Assembly: GCF_016745255.1 (NCBI RefSeq)
Contig: NZ_JADOEQ010000015.1
Location: 62,001-126,000 of the forward strand
DNA length: 64,000 bases
Direction of reading: 5' to 3'
Source: Enterococcus sp. BWR-S5
GTDB taxonomy: Bacteria; Bacillota; Bacilli; Lactobacillales; Enterococcaceae
Both the position numbers and the translations under genes were made by a program. Under the pieces are notes generated by a model. The model saw only the letters and a list, made by a program, of their open reading frames with translations. It was not told the DNA's origin and ran no database searches. How positions within the stretch are numbered: position 1 is the first letter of the stretch; every line of letters starts with the position of its first letter. Below are positions 43,115 through 52,520 of this stretch, in pieces.

Positions 43115-44675
43115 TTTCTTGTCTAAATTTAACAAGGGAAATTACGATCAAGAACAAAAAGAGCTCCAGAAGAGACGGGAAAACCGTCAGGAACAACAGC
43201 TAGCGCATACAGAGGCTCAAAGCAAAGAGCAGCTTGTTGAATCACAATCGGAAGAGCAAACAAAAGCAGCTTCTTCAGGGGCACCAACAGGTGAACGAAG
43301 TAACGCACAAACACCTGCACAGCAAATAAGAGAACGGAGCAAGGCATCACCTGAACCGAATGATAGTCCATATATCATTCCAAACAATCGAGCAAGAAAA
43401 TCAACGGATGAACCAGAGCCGATGAGTCGTCGGCGAAAAGAGGAAGAGACTGAATTTGATCCTACCTATAAAGGAAAACAGAAGCGCAAAAGGTTGCTGA
43501 TTGCGGGACTGATTGGACTTGTTTGTATCGCAGGATTTTTCCTATATTATCAAATGACTCATGTAAAGGTTCCTGATTTTACGAACAAGGATGTCGCCGA
43601 TGCTCGAAGCTGGGCAAGTGAAAATGGTATGAAGGTGGAACTTGAACAGAAATACGAACCAAACATTGCTGCCAACAAGGTTGTTGAGCAAAAGCAAAAA
43701 GCAAAATCCACGGTGAAAAAAGGCTCGACCTTGAATGTAACAGCCAGTCTTGGTGCTGATCCGGAGGAACAGCTGCAGCTGCCGGATTTCATGACAATGT
43801 CCAAGAAGGCTGCTGAGGACTGGATTACTGCGCAACAGGCGGACAATATCTCGATTATTGAAGAGTTTCATGAAACGGAAGAGGCTGGTAAAGCCTTGAA
43901 AATGGAATTTACAAATGCAGAGGTCAACAAGGACAACTATCACCGCAAGGACAAGCTCAAGCTGTATTATTCTAAAGGAAAAGAAACCTACAACAAGAAT
44001 ATCACTGTTCCGGACTTTGCCAAGAAAACAAAGGCTGAGGTTGAAACCTGGGCGAAAAACAATGAGATTGAGGTTGTATTCGAAGAGGTTACTTCTGCAG
44101 ATGCAGAAGCCGGAACCGTCATTTCTCAGGGAATTGCCAAGGATGAAAAGCTTGCGAAAAAGGATCAGCTGCCTATTACTGTTTCACTTGGAAAAGGAAT
44201 TGTCGTTCCTGATTTTTCTGAATACAGTATGGATGAAGCACCGAATGCTGTTTCAGGCCTGAACATTCAAGTGAAAACAATCTTTACAGAGAATATGGGC
44301 TATGGCCAGTTAGTTTCTCAAAGTGTGGCAGCAGGAACAGAGCTGACAAGTAAAGACGATCAAACCGTCAAAGTTGTTTATTCTGCCGGGCAGCCTTACA
44401 TGAAGGATTTGAGGGGAACGACGGTGGAAGGCGACTTGCAAAAGCTGTTTTATGATGAATTTCAGTCAAAAGGTGCGAACATCAATTATCAAATTCGCTA
44501 TGTAGATTCAGCTGAGGCGAAAGGAATGGTTGTTGACATGAATGTTCATGGTCAGTACTTGCCGTTAAACTACACGGTATATTTGGACATCAGCTTAGGT
44601 AATCTCAGCGGTGCACAAAAATATGGCACACCGCAAAACCAAGAGGGTGGCACAGATGGCGCAGAAAGCGAGTAG
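43107..44675 (+). CDS. Membrane-anchored PASTA-domain protein
   Basis: 522 aa, begins inside the ATPase gene. The cytoplasmic N-terminus (~1-128) is polar, rich in Gln, Glu and Arg, and probably disordered. One membrane helix (~129-150) is followed by PASTA-like repeats outside. They start at KVPDFTNKDV (~154), QLPDFMTMSK, TVPDFAKKTK and VVPDFSEYSM, with a fifth weaker unit. PASTA domains bind peptidoglycan stems or beta-lactams, as in PrkC-type kinases, but there is no kinase domain here. Linked to the ABC modules and the two-component system, so it may sense or anchor to the wall for this unit. Confidence 0.9.
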   Translation: MSDFLSKFNKGNYDQEQKELQKRRENRQEQQLAHTEAQSKEQLVESQSEEQTKAASSGAPTGERSNAQTPAQQIRERSKASPEPNDSPYIIPNNRARKSTDEPEPMSRRRKEEETEFDPTYKGKQKRKRLLIAGLIGLVCIAGFFLYYQMTHVKVPDFTNKDVADARSWASENGMKVELEQKYEPNIAANKVVEQKQKAKSTVKKGSTLNVTASLGADPEEQLQLPDFMTMSKKAAEDWITAQQADNISIIEEFHETEEAGKALKMEFTNAEVNKDNYHRKDKLKLYYSKGKETYNKNITVPDFAKKTKAEVETWAKNNEIEVVFEEVTSADAEAGTVISQGIAKDEKLAKKDQLPITVSLGKGIVVPDFSEYSMDEAPNAVSGLNIQVKTIFTENMGYGQLVSQSVAAGTELTSKDDQTVKVVYSAGQPYMKDLRGTTVEGDLQKLFYDEFQSKGANINYQIRYVDSAEAKGMVVDMNVHGQYLPLNYTVYLDISLGNLSGAQKYGTPQNQEGGTDGAESE

Positions 44676-44755
44676 CTTCCACAAGCTTTCTGGGAGCAAC
44701 ACACTATAGAAAAGCAGTAGTACAAGTTAGATAATGAACTAGACTAGACAAAATA

Positions 44756-44800
44756 AAAAAATCGTTCTTCTATTCGAATAGAAGGACGATTTTTTGTTTT
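44756..44800. terminator. Bidirectional terminator
   Basis: TCGTTCTTCTATTCGAATAG followed by AAGGACGA forms a long self-complementary stem (44762-44789), flanked by A-run and T-run on either side. It serves both the PASTA gene and the convergent small membrane-protein gene. Confidence 0.85.
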
Positions 44801-44806
44801 GTCTGA

Positions 44807-45106
44807 TTAAGCTTTAACTGGTGATTTTGGTTCACGACCAAGAATTGCCTGCAGTACAGTCAATACACCGTAGGATGCTAAAATCGCATAAATCAGGCTT
44901 GAATAGGTTGTGATATCGAAATCCCAAGTTTTATAAATAACCAATACAATAGCTAAAACAATACCGGCAAGAACGTTGAATAGAGCGAACGCCCATAGAT
45001 TACCGTTTTCCTTACGTGATAAATAGAAAACAGAGAACCCGATACTTAGAACACCCCATGCAATACATACTAAAATAGCTGCCCAGTAAATAATAAATGC
45101 TACCAC
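44807..45106 (-). CDS. Small membrane protein, three helices
   Basis: 99 aa, AGTGAGGTG upstream on the minus strand. Helices at about 4-26, 37-58 and 70-88, with a short basic C-terminus (GREPKSPVKA). No family recognised. It has its own promoter and a shared terminator, so it is a single-gene unit. Confidence 0.65.
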   Translation of the reverse strand: MVAFIIYWAAILVCIAWGVLSIGFSVFYLSRKENGNLWAFALFNVLAGIVLAIVLVIYKTWDFDITTYSSLIYAILASYGVLTVLQAILGREPKSPVKA

Positions 45107-45135
45107 ATTTTTTCACCTCACTTTATATCAGTAGT

Positions 45136-45164
45136 ATTCTATCATGTTCTGCATTTTTTGTCAT
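45136..45164 (-). promoter_or_regulatory. Probable promoter of the small membrane protein
   Basis: On the minus strand ATGACA (45159-45164), a 17-base spacer and TAGAAT (45136-45141). Confidence 0.45.
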
Positions 45165-45315
45165 GAAAAGGTGATGAAAAAAGGATAGCGAGTGTGAAAA
45201 AATAGGCGTGTCGATAGGAAATGATGTTTGTTGAAAGGCTTGCCTTCCCATTGACCTTTTCTTGCGTTTACGATACCTTTATAACGGTAGAATTTTGAAA
45301 AGACGAGGTGTTTGT

Positions 45316-46224
45316 ATGTGGTTCTTACCAGCGGTGATTACCGTGCTTGCTTGGGGGACAGCAGATTTATTTTATAAAAAAGGAAATAATCCGAAGGACC
45401 GCTTCACAGCAACAAAAACAACTATTATGGTGGGACTGGTTATGGGGCTGCATGTCCTTTTTTACTATGTCATGTATGAAGGGATTGCGTATGATTGGAA
45501 AAACCTGCTGCTTTATTTGCCGGTATCCTCTATGTATATTCTTTCGATGGCTGTTGGTTATTTTGGCTTGCGCTACATTGAGGTGTCAATCTCCTCTCCT
45601 ATCAGTAATTCTTCAGGAGCTGTGTCCGCATTATTAACCTTCTTTCTATTAGGCGGAACGATGAACGGAATGCAGTTTGCGGCAGTAGCCATTATTTCGT
45701 TTGGTATTCTTTTATTGTCTGTATTTGAAAAGCAGGAATTTGACAGGGAGCTGAAGGAAGAAGGGCAAGTGATTGAACGAAAATATAGAATTGGTGCAGC
45801 AGCAATTATTTTCCCAATCCTCTATAGCCTCATTGATGGACTCGGAACTTTTCTTGATGGGTATTACTTGGAGTTTAAACAAATTATGCCGGAGGATCAA
45901 GCAAATATGAGCTATGAATTAACTTTTTTTATCATAGCGTTAGTGTTATGGGCATATCTTGAGCTTGTGAAAAAAGAACCGGTTCTAGTCTTCTCTGAGC
46001 GAGATAAGGGACTGGCGGCACTTTTCGAAACAGTAGGTCAATTCTTTTATGTAGGTGCTATTGCTTCGAATGCGATTGTTGTTGCTCCGATGATTGCTTC
46101 TTATAGCATTGTTTCTGTCTTGCTGGGACGAATATTTTTAAAAGAAAAGCTGAGTGGCAAACAGTATGCGGTAATCCTTATCATTATGATAGGCATTGCG
46201 ATTCTAGGGTTTTATGATGGGTAG
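45316..46224 (+). CDS. DMT-superfamily (EamA-type) transporter
   Basis: 302 aa from the ATG at 45316 (ACGAGGTG upstream); an upstream in-frame start would add 18 residues that do not fit the family. Ten hydrophobic helices in two repeats, opening with FLPAVITVLAWGTADLFYKKG. The second half ends SYSIVSVLLGRIFLKEKLSG, the usual EamA end signature. It exports or imports a small metabolite in the cytoplasmic membrane. The substrate cannot be told from sequence. Single gene followed by a terminator. Confidence 0.85.
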   Translation: MWFLPAVITVLAWGTADLFYKKGNNPKDRFTATKTTIMVGLVMGLHVLFYYVMYEGIAYDWKNLLLYLPVSSMYILSMAVGYFGLRYIEVSISSPISNSSGAVSALLTFFLLGGTMNGMQFAAVAIISFGILLLSVFEKQEFDRELKEEGQVIERKYRIGAAAIIFPILYSLIDGLGTFLDGYYLEFKQIMPEDQANMSYELTFFIIALVLWAYLELVKKEPVLVFSERDKGLAALFETVGQFFYVGAIASNAIVVAPMIASYSIVSVLLGRIFLKEKLSGKQYAVILIIMIGIAILGFYDG

Positions 46225-46321
46225 CAATGATCAATTCAACGATATTGCTGCTTGAAACCCAATCATACAAACTAGTAATGACAGGTACTGGTTTTTGAGG
46301 TGTAAAACAGCTAATTAAAAG

Positions 46322-46366
46322 AAAAGGACAAAGTCTTTCATTCCGTTGAAGGGCTTTGTCCTTTTT
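46322..46366 (+). terminator. Rho-independent terminator
   Basis: AAAAGGACAAAG...CTTTCA pairs with TTGAAGGG..CTTTGTCCTTTT around a short loop, followed by T residues. Confidence 0.85.
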
Positions 46367-46619
46367 GTATGATTAAATAACAAATAAAATCCATTGATAA
46401 TTAAGCGTTTACAAATGGCTGGCGGTTGTTTACATTAATAAAATAATAGGAATCTGTTGCGTTTGCGTAAGCTATTTAGAAGCTGAAAGCTGTCTTTGAG
46501 CTTTAGTAATAAACAGGCTCATCCCAACAAGCGGAAAGAGAGCGGTTTCAAATTGGGATGAAACGAGCAAAGCAGCAGAAAATTTTGAGTTAAGATGATT
46601 ATAGAAAGAGGTGACATCA
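46367..46619 (+). promoter_or_regulatory. Leader of the PTS operon with a partial cre-like site
   Basis: No gene is seen here. AAGCGTTTACAA (46403-46414) matches the inner half of a catabolite-responsive element on the minus strand (TTGTAAACGCTT), but the other half is poor. TTTACA near 46430 could be a -35. The assignment is tentative. Confidence 0.3.
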
Positions 46620-48641
46620 ATGGATCGTTTGGAAATGGCTTTGATTCAAGATTTTTTTCAAAGAGACGATATAGTGATAGATAAGATTCTGGCATCAAAG
46701 CTTTTATCACAAGTAGATTTGGCAACACATCTAAAAGAAATCAACCATACTCTTCATTCCAAACTCACTGTAGAAGAACAGCAGATTTATTTGTCAGAAA
46801 AGGATCGGGAGAAATGCTACCGCTATCTGAAAAAGAAGAAGGTAACAATTTTTACTTACTATGAGGGGAAGTATCGGCGGGCTTTATTACTGTTACATTT
46901 ACTCCTAAGTAAAGAGGATATGAGCCTGGCGGAGCTGACTGACCAGCTGCTCGTCAGTAAAAATACTGCTTTAGCAGAAATCAAGCGCTTGAAGCAGGAA
47001 CTGGAGTCAAAAGGGATATTCCTGAAGTATTCACGTAAAACCGGATATGCGTTGCTAGGCTCAGAATTCATTATAAGAAACGAACTAGTGAATACCTTGA
47101 AAAGTCTGTTGAAACAGCCATCGGGTAAATATTTTTTACTGGAGACGGGGTTTATCAAAGAACATGAGCTGCTGCTGTTGAAAAATAGACTAACAAATTT
47201 ACAGCAACGTGCACAGCTAACATTTACAGAGGAAAGTCTGGAAGAATTGCCCATAGTATTAGCTTTCTTGGTGAAACGTGCACAGCATCATAAAGGAGCC
47301 TGGCACTTCAAGGTTGAAAAATATGATATCAAGAATACAAAGGAATTTCCAATGTATGCGGAGCTGTTTCACCATGCAGCAGACTTAAATGAAAACGATT
47401 TATTGTATTTGGTTTTACAGGTTCTGTCTGCCACCATTGTCAAAACAAAGCTTGATCTTTCTGACAGTGAGGACATTGTGAAAGCAACGGATCGCTTTAT
47501 TGTCTTTCTTGAAGAGGAATGTGTCATGCAGTTTGCCAATCGCGAAAGTCTGAAGGAAAAGCTGCTATTGCATGTGAGACCTGCGATTTACCGCTGCTTG
47601 CTCTGTGTGAACATCAAGAATCCACTAACTGATGTATTTATTGAAGAATACCGTCCCCTTTATGAAAAAATCAACGTTGGTGTGGGTATATTCGAAGAGT
47701 TAATTGGTAGAGCTTTTCCAAAAGAAGAAGTGGTTTTTATTGCAATGATTGTTATCAGCTCGATGATTCACACGAGAAAAGCGGAGAAAAATCAAGTATT
47801 CCGCGCGATGGTTCTATGCCGAAGCGGGATGTCGATTTCAAAGCTTTTATTGGAAAATCTACGTTCGATGTTTCCTAAAATTGAGTTTGTCGGAGCATAT
47901 GCAATCCATGAAGTATCTGAAACAGGCTTTGAACCGGACTTCATTTTTACTACTATTCCTATTCATACAGAAATTACGACCTTTTTGGTTCCTCCTGTAT
48001 TGGATAAAGAGGCCAGAGCTAAAATCAAAAATCAGGTAGAGGTTGCAATTAATGAAGATGTCACCAAGAAAACAAAGGAATTATTCAGCTATTTAAGCGA
48101 CCTTTTTCCGGAATTTTGTAAAGAAGATGCGTTCATGCGTATTGAGAGCTTCTACATGAAGGATGAACAACCGAAGATAGCTGTGGAAGAGGATCATTTT
48201 CTGCTGACAGAGGAACACATAACAGTGGTTCAATCTGCAGATATGGATAAAGCGCTGACGGAAGCATTTCAGCCGTTGCTGGATCGTGGCAGTATCACAG
48301 AGCAGTATGTAGAAGCCTGCAGAACCGTCTTTCATCAGGATTATCCTTATATGATGATTGCGTATGAATGCTACCTGCCTCACGTAAAGCCGGAATATGG
48401 TGTGCTAAATCCGGATTATCAAATTTTATTTATTCAGGAGAAGACTGAGCTGCCGAATAAAGAGTCCATGCGCATGATGATTGCTCTAGCTCCATCTGTT
48501 GAAAATCAGCATGTAGAATGGCTGCTCAAAATGAATCAGGTACTTTTGGAAAGTGAACTTCCGCAAAAAATGACCACGATTACTTCCGAGAAAGAATTGT
48601 TTCTGCTGATTCAGGAGGAATTAAACAAAATTGCCGATTAG
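46620..48641 (+). CDS. PRD-containing transcriptional regulator (MtlR/BglG family) with EIIB- and EIIA-like domains
   Basis: 673 aa, GAAAGAGGTG upstream of the ATG at 46620. N-terminal Mga/HTH region (LSLAELTDQLLVSKNTALAEIK-like helix-turn-helix at ~100-125), PRD segments (~190-400), an EIIB-like domain with Cys in AMVLCRSGMSISKLLL (~403), and an EIIA-like C-terminus with His in CYLPHVKPE (~585). Phosphorylation of PRD His residues by HPr and EII components controls such activators. It sits at the head of the PTS operon and should activate it when the sugar is present. Confidence 0.88.
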   Translation: MDRLEMALIQDFFQRDDIVIDKILASKLLSQVDLATHLKEINHTLHSKLTVEEQQIYLSEKDREKCYRYLKKKKVTIFTYYEGKYRRALLLLHLLLSKEDMSLAELTDQLLVSKNTALAEIKRLKQELESKGIFLKYSRKTGYALLGSEFIIRNELVNTLKSLLKQPSGKYFLLETGFIKEHELLLLKNRLTNLQQRAQLTFTEESLEELPIVLAFLVKRAQHHKGAWHFKVEKYDIKNTKEFPMYAELFHHAADLNENDLLYLVLQVLSATIVKTKLDLSDSEDIVKATDRFIVFLEEECVMQFANRESLKEKLLLHVRPAIYRCLLCVNIKNPLTDVFIEEYRPLYEKINVGVGIFEELIGRAFPKEEVVFIAMIVISSMIHTRKAEKNQVFRAMVLCRSGMSISKLLLENLRSMFPKIEFVGAYAIHEVSETGFEPDFIFTTIPIHTEITTFLVPPVLDKEARAKIKNQVEVAINEDVTKKTKELFSYLSDLFPEFCKEDAFMRIESFYMKDEQPKIAVEEDHFLLTEEHITVVQSADMDKALTEAFQPLLDRGSITEQYVEACRTVFHQDYPYMMIAYECYLPHVKPEYGVLNPDYQILFIQEKTELPNKESMRMMIALAPSVENQHVEWLLKMNQVLLESELPQKMTTITSEKELFLLIQEELNKIAD

Positions 48642-48678
48642 GGCTGCAAAAAGAAAAAACGTTTAAAGAGGTGAAAAT

Positions 48679-49152
48679 ATGGTAGGGACAGAATTATTTA
48701 GTGAAGAACTAGTGTTTATCGAGCAGGAATTAGCGGATCGTGAGGCGCTTTTCCAGTGGTTCAACAGATGTATGCTTGAAAAGGACTTTGTAAATGAAAG
48801 CTATTATGAAAGTATTTTAAAAAGAGAACAGCAATTTCCGACAGGAATTCAAACACCGACAGTGGGGGTAGCGATTCCCCATGCAGATCCGGAAAATTTG
48901 AAAAAACCGTTTATTGCAGTGGTCAGACCAAAGCGAAGGATTGAGTTTGAACCAATGGGGATTGCGGAGGGAAAAATACAGGCAGAACTAATCTTCATGC
49001 TGGGCGTTCTTAAAAATGGGGATCAAGTTATCGCGCTGCAAAAGCTGATGAACCTGTTAACCAATGATGAAGCTGTCCGACAGCTGTTGGCAGCCCATAC
49101 CTGTGGAGAAGTGCTGGATATCATACGAACAAATTTTGATCAAAGTGAATAA
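48679..49152 (+). CDS. PTS EIIA component (galactitol/fructose type)
   Basis: 157 aa, AAAGAGGTG upstream. PTS_EIIA_2 fold with the phosphorylated His in VGVAIPHADPENL (~75) and a C-terminal LQKLMNLLTNDEAVRQLLA helix pair. It takes phosphate from HPr and passes it to the EIIB encoded 32 bases downstream. Together with EIIB and EIIC it makes a three-polypeptide permease. Confidence 0.9.
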   Translation: MVGTELFSEELVFIEQELADREALFQWFNRCMLEKDFVNESYYESILKREQQFPTGIQTPTVGVAIPHADPENLKKPFIAVVRPKRRIEFEPMGIAEGKIQAELIFMLGVLKNGDQVIALQKLMNLLTNDEAVRQLLAAHTCGEVLDIIRTNFDQSE

Positions 49153-49184
49153 AAAACAAGAATAGACATTTAGGAGGAGCAGAA

Positions 49185-49460
49185 ATGAAACGAATTATTG
49201 TAGCATGCGGCAGCGGAGTGGCAACATCACAGACAGTAGCCAGCAAGGTTAGTAGATTGTTAAAGGAGCGGAACGTAAATGCATATGTTGAAGCCGTTGA
49301 TTTAAAATCAGTCGAGCGTCATATGGATTCGAGTGTCGCCTACATCACCATTACAAAAACCAAGAAGGAATATCCGATTCCGGTTATTAACGGCATTGCT
49401 TTTCTAACGGGGATGGGGCAAGAGGCAGAGCTGCAGAAGCTGATTGATATCTGTAAATAG
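49185..49460 (+). CDS. PTS EIIB component, galactitol type
   Basis: 91 aa, AGGAGGAGC upstream. The phosphocysteine lies in IIVACGSGVATSQTVASKV (Cys8), and the C-terminal AFLTGMGQEAELQKL is typical of GatB. It phosphorylates the sugar as EIIC transports it. Confidence 0.92.
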   Translation: MKRIIVACGSGVATSQTVASKVSRLLKERNVNAYVEAVDLKSVERHMDSSVAYITITKTKKEYPIPVINGIAFLTGMGQEAELQKLIDICK

Positions 49461-49488
49461 CAAACAAAAAGGAAGAGGAGGTAAAAAG

Positions 49489-50877
49489 ATGGAGATTTTA
49501 AGTAATGTAGTGAACTACCTGTTAAGCTTGGGTGCTGCAATCTTTGTACCAATTATCATCATTATCGCAGGTTTAATTGTGGGCATGAAGGTTAAGGATG
49601 CAATAAGCTCCGGCATTACACTTGGCGTAGCCTTTACCGGAATGACGATGCTGATTAGTTTTATGACAGGTGCTATCAGTCCGGCAGCAGAAGCGATGCT
49701 GGAAACGGTTGGTATCTCACTGCCAATCGTGGATGGTGGTTGGACAACCATGTCTACAATTTCCTGGTCGTGGCCTTATGCCTTTTTAATGTTCCCGCTA
49801 ATGATTGGAATCAATGTCATCATGTTAGTTATCAATAAGACAAATACCTTCAATGCTGATTTATGGAATGTTTGGGGAAAAATCTTTACAGCGGTTGCCG
49901 TTGTAGGAATTACCGGCAGTGTTCCGCTAGCCTTTGCAGTTGCAGCTGTACAAATTGTATTCGAGCTGAAAAGTGCAGATGCGCACCAGCATCGTATTGA
50001 GACCTTATCAGGGATTCCCGGCGTGACCTGTACCCATAAAATGGTTTTCTTAACAGCTATTTTTTATCCAATCGATAAATTACTTCGGAAAATCCCAGCA
50101 TTAGATAAAGACTTTGATGCGGAGTCCTTGAAGGACAAAGTAGGGATTTTTGCAGAAAACCATGTGCTAGGTTTTATTTTAGGCTGTGTCTTTGGTGTAT
50201 TGGCTCGCTATAGTGTTGCTGAAACGTTGACCTTAGCAATACAGGCGGCTACAGCATTGACGCTATTTCCGGTTATCACCAAGTATTTCATGCAGGCGTT
50301 GTCGCCAATTTCTGAAGCAGTCAGTGACTTTATGAATAAAAAATTCGAGGGACGGACCTTATTGGTTGGCTTGGATTGGCCTTTCATGGGTGGTTCAAAT
50401 GAGATTTGGCTGGCGGTTATCTACTCGGTACCAGTCACCTTGATTTTCTCTATGTTCCTTCCTGGAAATGAAATCTTGCCATTCGCCGGAATTATCAATA
50501 TTGCTTTGGCGGTTCCTGCTTTCTTGGTTACAGGCGGTAACCTGTTGCGAATGATTATTCTGTGTACGATTGGTTCTCCGATTTTCTTATGGGTCGGTAC
50601 GGCGTTTGCTCCATTCATGACAGATTTGGCTAATACAACAGGCGCAGTTCAGCTGGAAGCCGGAAAAATGATTTCAAATAGTTCAATTGATGGACCTGTA
50701 TTTACCTATGCGTTCTCCCATGTATTCAAATTTTTAGAAGGGAATTTCATCCCACTAATCATTTTGGTTATCTGGGTCGTCAGCTTTGTTTTCTATTATC
50801 GTGACTTGATGCGTGAAGCCAAGGCGGCACAGCAACAGCAAGAGTCAGCTGAATCTATGGAGGCTGCGGAAGCTTAG
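49489..50877 (+). CDS. PTS EIIC component, galactitol type
   Basis: 462 aa from the ATG at 49489 (GAGGAGGT upstream). Eleven or so helices typical of EIIC-GatC: SLGAAIFVPIIIIIAGLIVG near the start, GWTTMSTISWSWPYAFLMFP, and the conserved WPFMGGSNEIWL segment. It forms the sugar channel. The substrate of GatC-type permeases ranges over galactitol, other hexitols, pentitols and tagatose, so the name does not fix the sugar. Confidence 0.92.
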   Translation: MEILSNVVNYLLSLGAAIFVPIIIIIAGLIVGMKVKDAISSGITLGVAFTGMTMLISFMTGAISPAAEAMLETVGISLPIVDGGWTTMSTISWSWPYAFLMFPLMIGINVIMLVINKTNTFNADLWNVWGKIFTAVAVVGITGSVPLAFAVAAVQIVFELKSADAHQHRIETLSGIPGVTCTHKMVFLTAIFYPIDKLLRKIPALDKDFDAESLKDKVGIFAENHVLGFILGCVFGVLARYSVAETLTLAIQAATALTLFPVITKYFMQALSPISEAVSDFMNKKFEGRTLLVGLDWPFMGGSNEIWLAVIYSVPVTLIFSMFLPGNEILPFAGIINIALAVPAFLVTGGNLLRMIILCTIGSPIFLWVGTAFAPFMTDLANTTGAVQLEAGKMISNSSIDGPVFTYAFSHVFKFLEGNFIPLIILVIWVVSFVFYYRDLMREAKAAQQQQESAESMEAAEA

Positions 50878-50891
50878 GGAGGATAGAGAGG

Positions 50892-51815
50892 ATGATTTAT
50901 ACAATCACGCTGAACCCGGCTATTGATCGCCTATTGTTTTTAGACAAGACTTTAACCAAACGAAAAACAAATCGTGCGTCGAAAATAACTTATGACATTG
51001 GCGGAAAAGGGACGCATGGGTCATATGCCATGACACAATTAGGTGTTGAAAACCTGGCGTTAGGGTTTGCCGGTGAACGAAATTTTGAGGCATTCGAACA
51101 AATTGTGAAGCAAAAGGGAATCACACATTCATTTATTCCGATACCTGAAGGATTAACACGAGAGTCCATAGTAGCCATTGAGCCTGAAAATCAAGGATCA
51201 ACGATGCTGACTGAGCCAAGCTTTTTTGTCCGAGACGCTGAAAAGAAGCAGCTGCTTGACTTTTTAGACGAGCAACTGACTTCTGAGGATATTGTATTGA
51301 TTGCCGGCTCTTTACCGGAAAATTTTCAGATGCATGATTTGAAAGATTTAATACAGTTGGCGAAAGCCAAGCAAGCCTTCGTTGCTTGTGACTTATCTGG
51401 AGAGGCGTTACTTCAAGCGGTTCAATTGGGTGTCGATTTTATTAAGCCGAATGAGTTTGAGCTGGCAGAGCTGCTGAATGAAAAGAAGGATTCAACAGGA
51501 GAAGCATTTGAGCGGTTGACACAGGAAATCACTTGTATCGTTGCTTCAAAGGGCGAGCAGGGAAGTGTTTGCTGTTACGAAGGAAAACAGTACCAGGTGA
51601 TTGCACCAGAAGTGAAAGAAGTCAATGATACAGGAGCAGGAGACTGCTTTGTCGGAGCCTTTCTGGCAGAATTTTCCAAATGTCGAGATATTATCGCAGC
51701 ACTTAAAAGAGGCAGTGCCTGTGCTGCAAGTAAAGTACAGTATGAAGACAGTTCTTATTTTAATCCGAGAGAAGCAGAACAATTGATGAAACAGGTAAAA
51801 ATTACTGAATTATAA
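50892..51815 (+). CDS. PfkB-family sugar-phosphate kinase (1-phosphofructokinase/tagatose-6-phosphate kinase type)
   Basis: 307 aa, AGGGAGGAT upstream. Opens IYTITLNPAIDRLLFLD and has the glycine motif DIGGKGTHGSYAMTQLG (usually GGKGINVA), then IKPNEFELAELL, and the catalytic NDTGAGDCFVGAFLAEF with Asp. It should phosphorylate the ketose phosphate made after import to a bisphosphate for the aldolase encoded next. The altered GGKG box suggests a substrate different from fructose-1-phosphate. Confidence 0.88.
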   Translation: MIYTITLNPAIDRLLFLDKTLTKRKTNRASKITYDIGGKGTHGSYAMTQLGVENLALGFAGERNFEAFEQIVKQKGITHSFIPIPEGLTRESIVAIEPENQGSTMLTEPSFFVRDAEKKQLLDFLDEQLTSEDIVLIAGSLPENFQMHDLKDLIQLAKAKQAFVACDLSGEALLQAVQLGVDFIKPNEFELAELLNEKKDSTGEAFERLTQEITCIVASKGEQGSVCCYEGKQYQVIAPEVKEVNDTGAGDCFVGAFLAEFSKCRDIIAALKRGSACAASKVQYEDSSYFNPREAEQLMKQVKITEL

Positions 51816-51851
51816 AAAGAAGAGAGTCAATTAAAGGCTGGGAGGAAAAAT

Positions 51852-52499
51852 ATGTTATACCAATCAGAGAGAGAAGATTTATGCAGAATCACTAAGAATA
51901 TCTACCAACGATATGGAACGAATGCAGCAGGAGGAAATATCAGTGTGCGTTTGAATGATGAACATATTATCATGACGCCAACATTGATGTCGCAGAATCA
52001 TTTATGCGACCTTTCTCCTTATCAGATATTAGTTGTCGATATGGATGAAAACATTGTAGAAGGCTACGGCAGATTGACGCGAGAAATCAATATGCACATG
52101 GCCTGTTATCGTGAAAATCGTAAAATCGGCTGTGTATTGCATGGACATGCTCGAGAGTCGATGGTCTTTGCTTCTCAGGGGATGGATATGCCGAACCTGA
52201 CAGAAGCTACACAAAAATTCGGGAAGATTCCTTGTCTGCCGTTTGCGCCGGCTTGTTCTCCTGAGCTTGCTGAAATCGTGACGGAACATGTCAACAGTTT
52301 GGGGGATGATGTGTTATCGAAGGTAATGCTGCTGAATAAGCATGGAGTTCTCGTTCTAGAAGACACACTTCATAAAGCGAATGATATGTTGGAGCGTTTG
52401 GAGTACAATGCGTATATTGCCTATAAAGCTTTGTTATTTGATAAATTGGGGATTCAAAGCATTGAAGCCGAAGAATACGCTTATAACGTAGAAGAATAG
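51852..52499 (+). CDS. Class II (zinc) aldolase/epimerase family protein
   Basis: 215 aa, GGGAGG upstream. Family features: NAAGGNISVRL, the zinc ligands in CVLHGHARESM and LLNKHGVLVLED, and Glu in LTEATQKFG. Members include L-fuculose-1-phosphate aldolase, rhamnulose-1-phosphate aldolase and ribulose-5-phosphate 4-epimerase. In this operon aldol cleavage of a ketose (bis)phosphate into dihydroxyacetone phosphate and an aldehyde is most likely. Confidence 0.88.
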   Translation: MLYQSEREDLCRITKNIYQRYGTNAAGGNISVRLNDEHIIMTPTLMSQNHLCDLSPYQILVVDMDENIVEGYGRLTREINMHMACYRENRKIGCVLHGHARESMVFASQGMDMPNLTEATQKFGKIPCLPFAPACSPELAEIVTEHVNSLGDDVLSKVMLLNKHGVLVLEDTLHKANDMLERLEYNAYIAYKALLFDKLGIQSIEAEEYAYNVEE

Positions 52500-52520
52500 A
52501 AAAATAAGAGAGGAGTCTGT

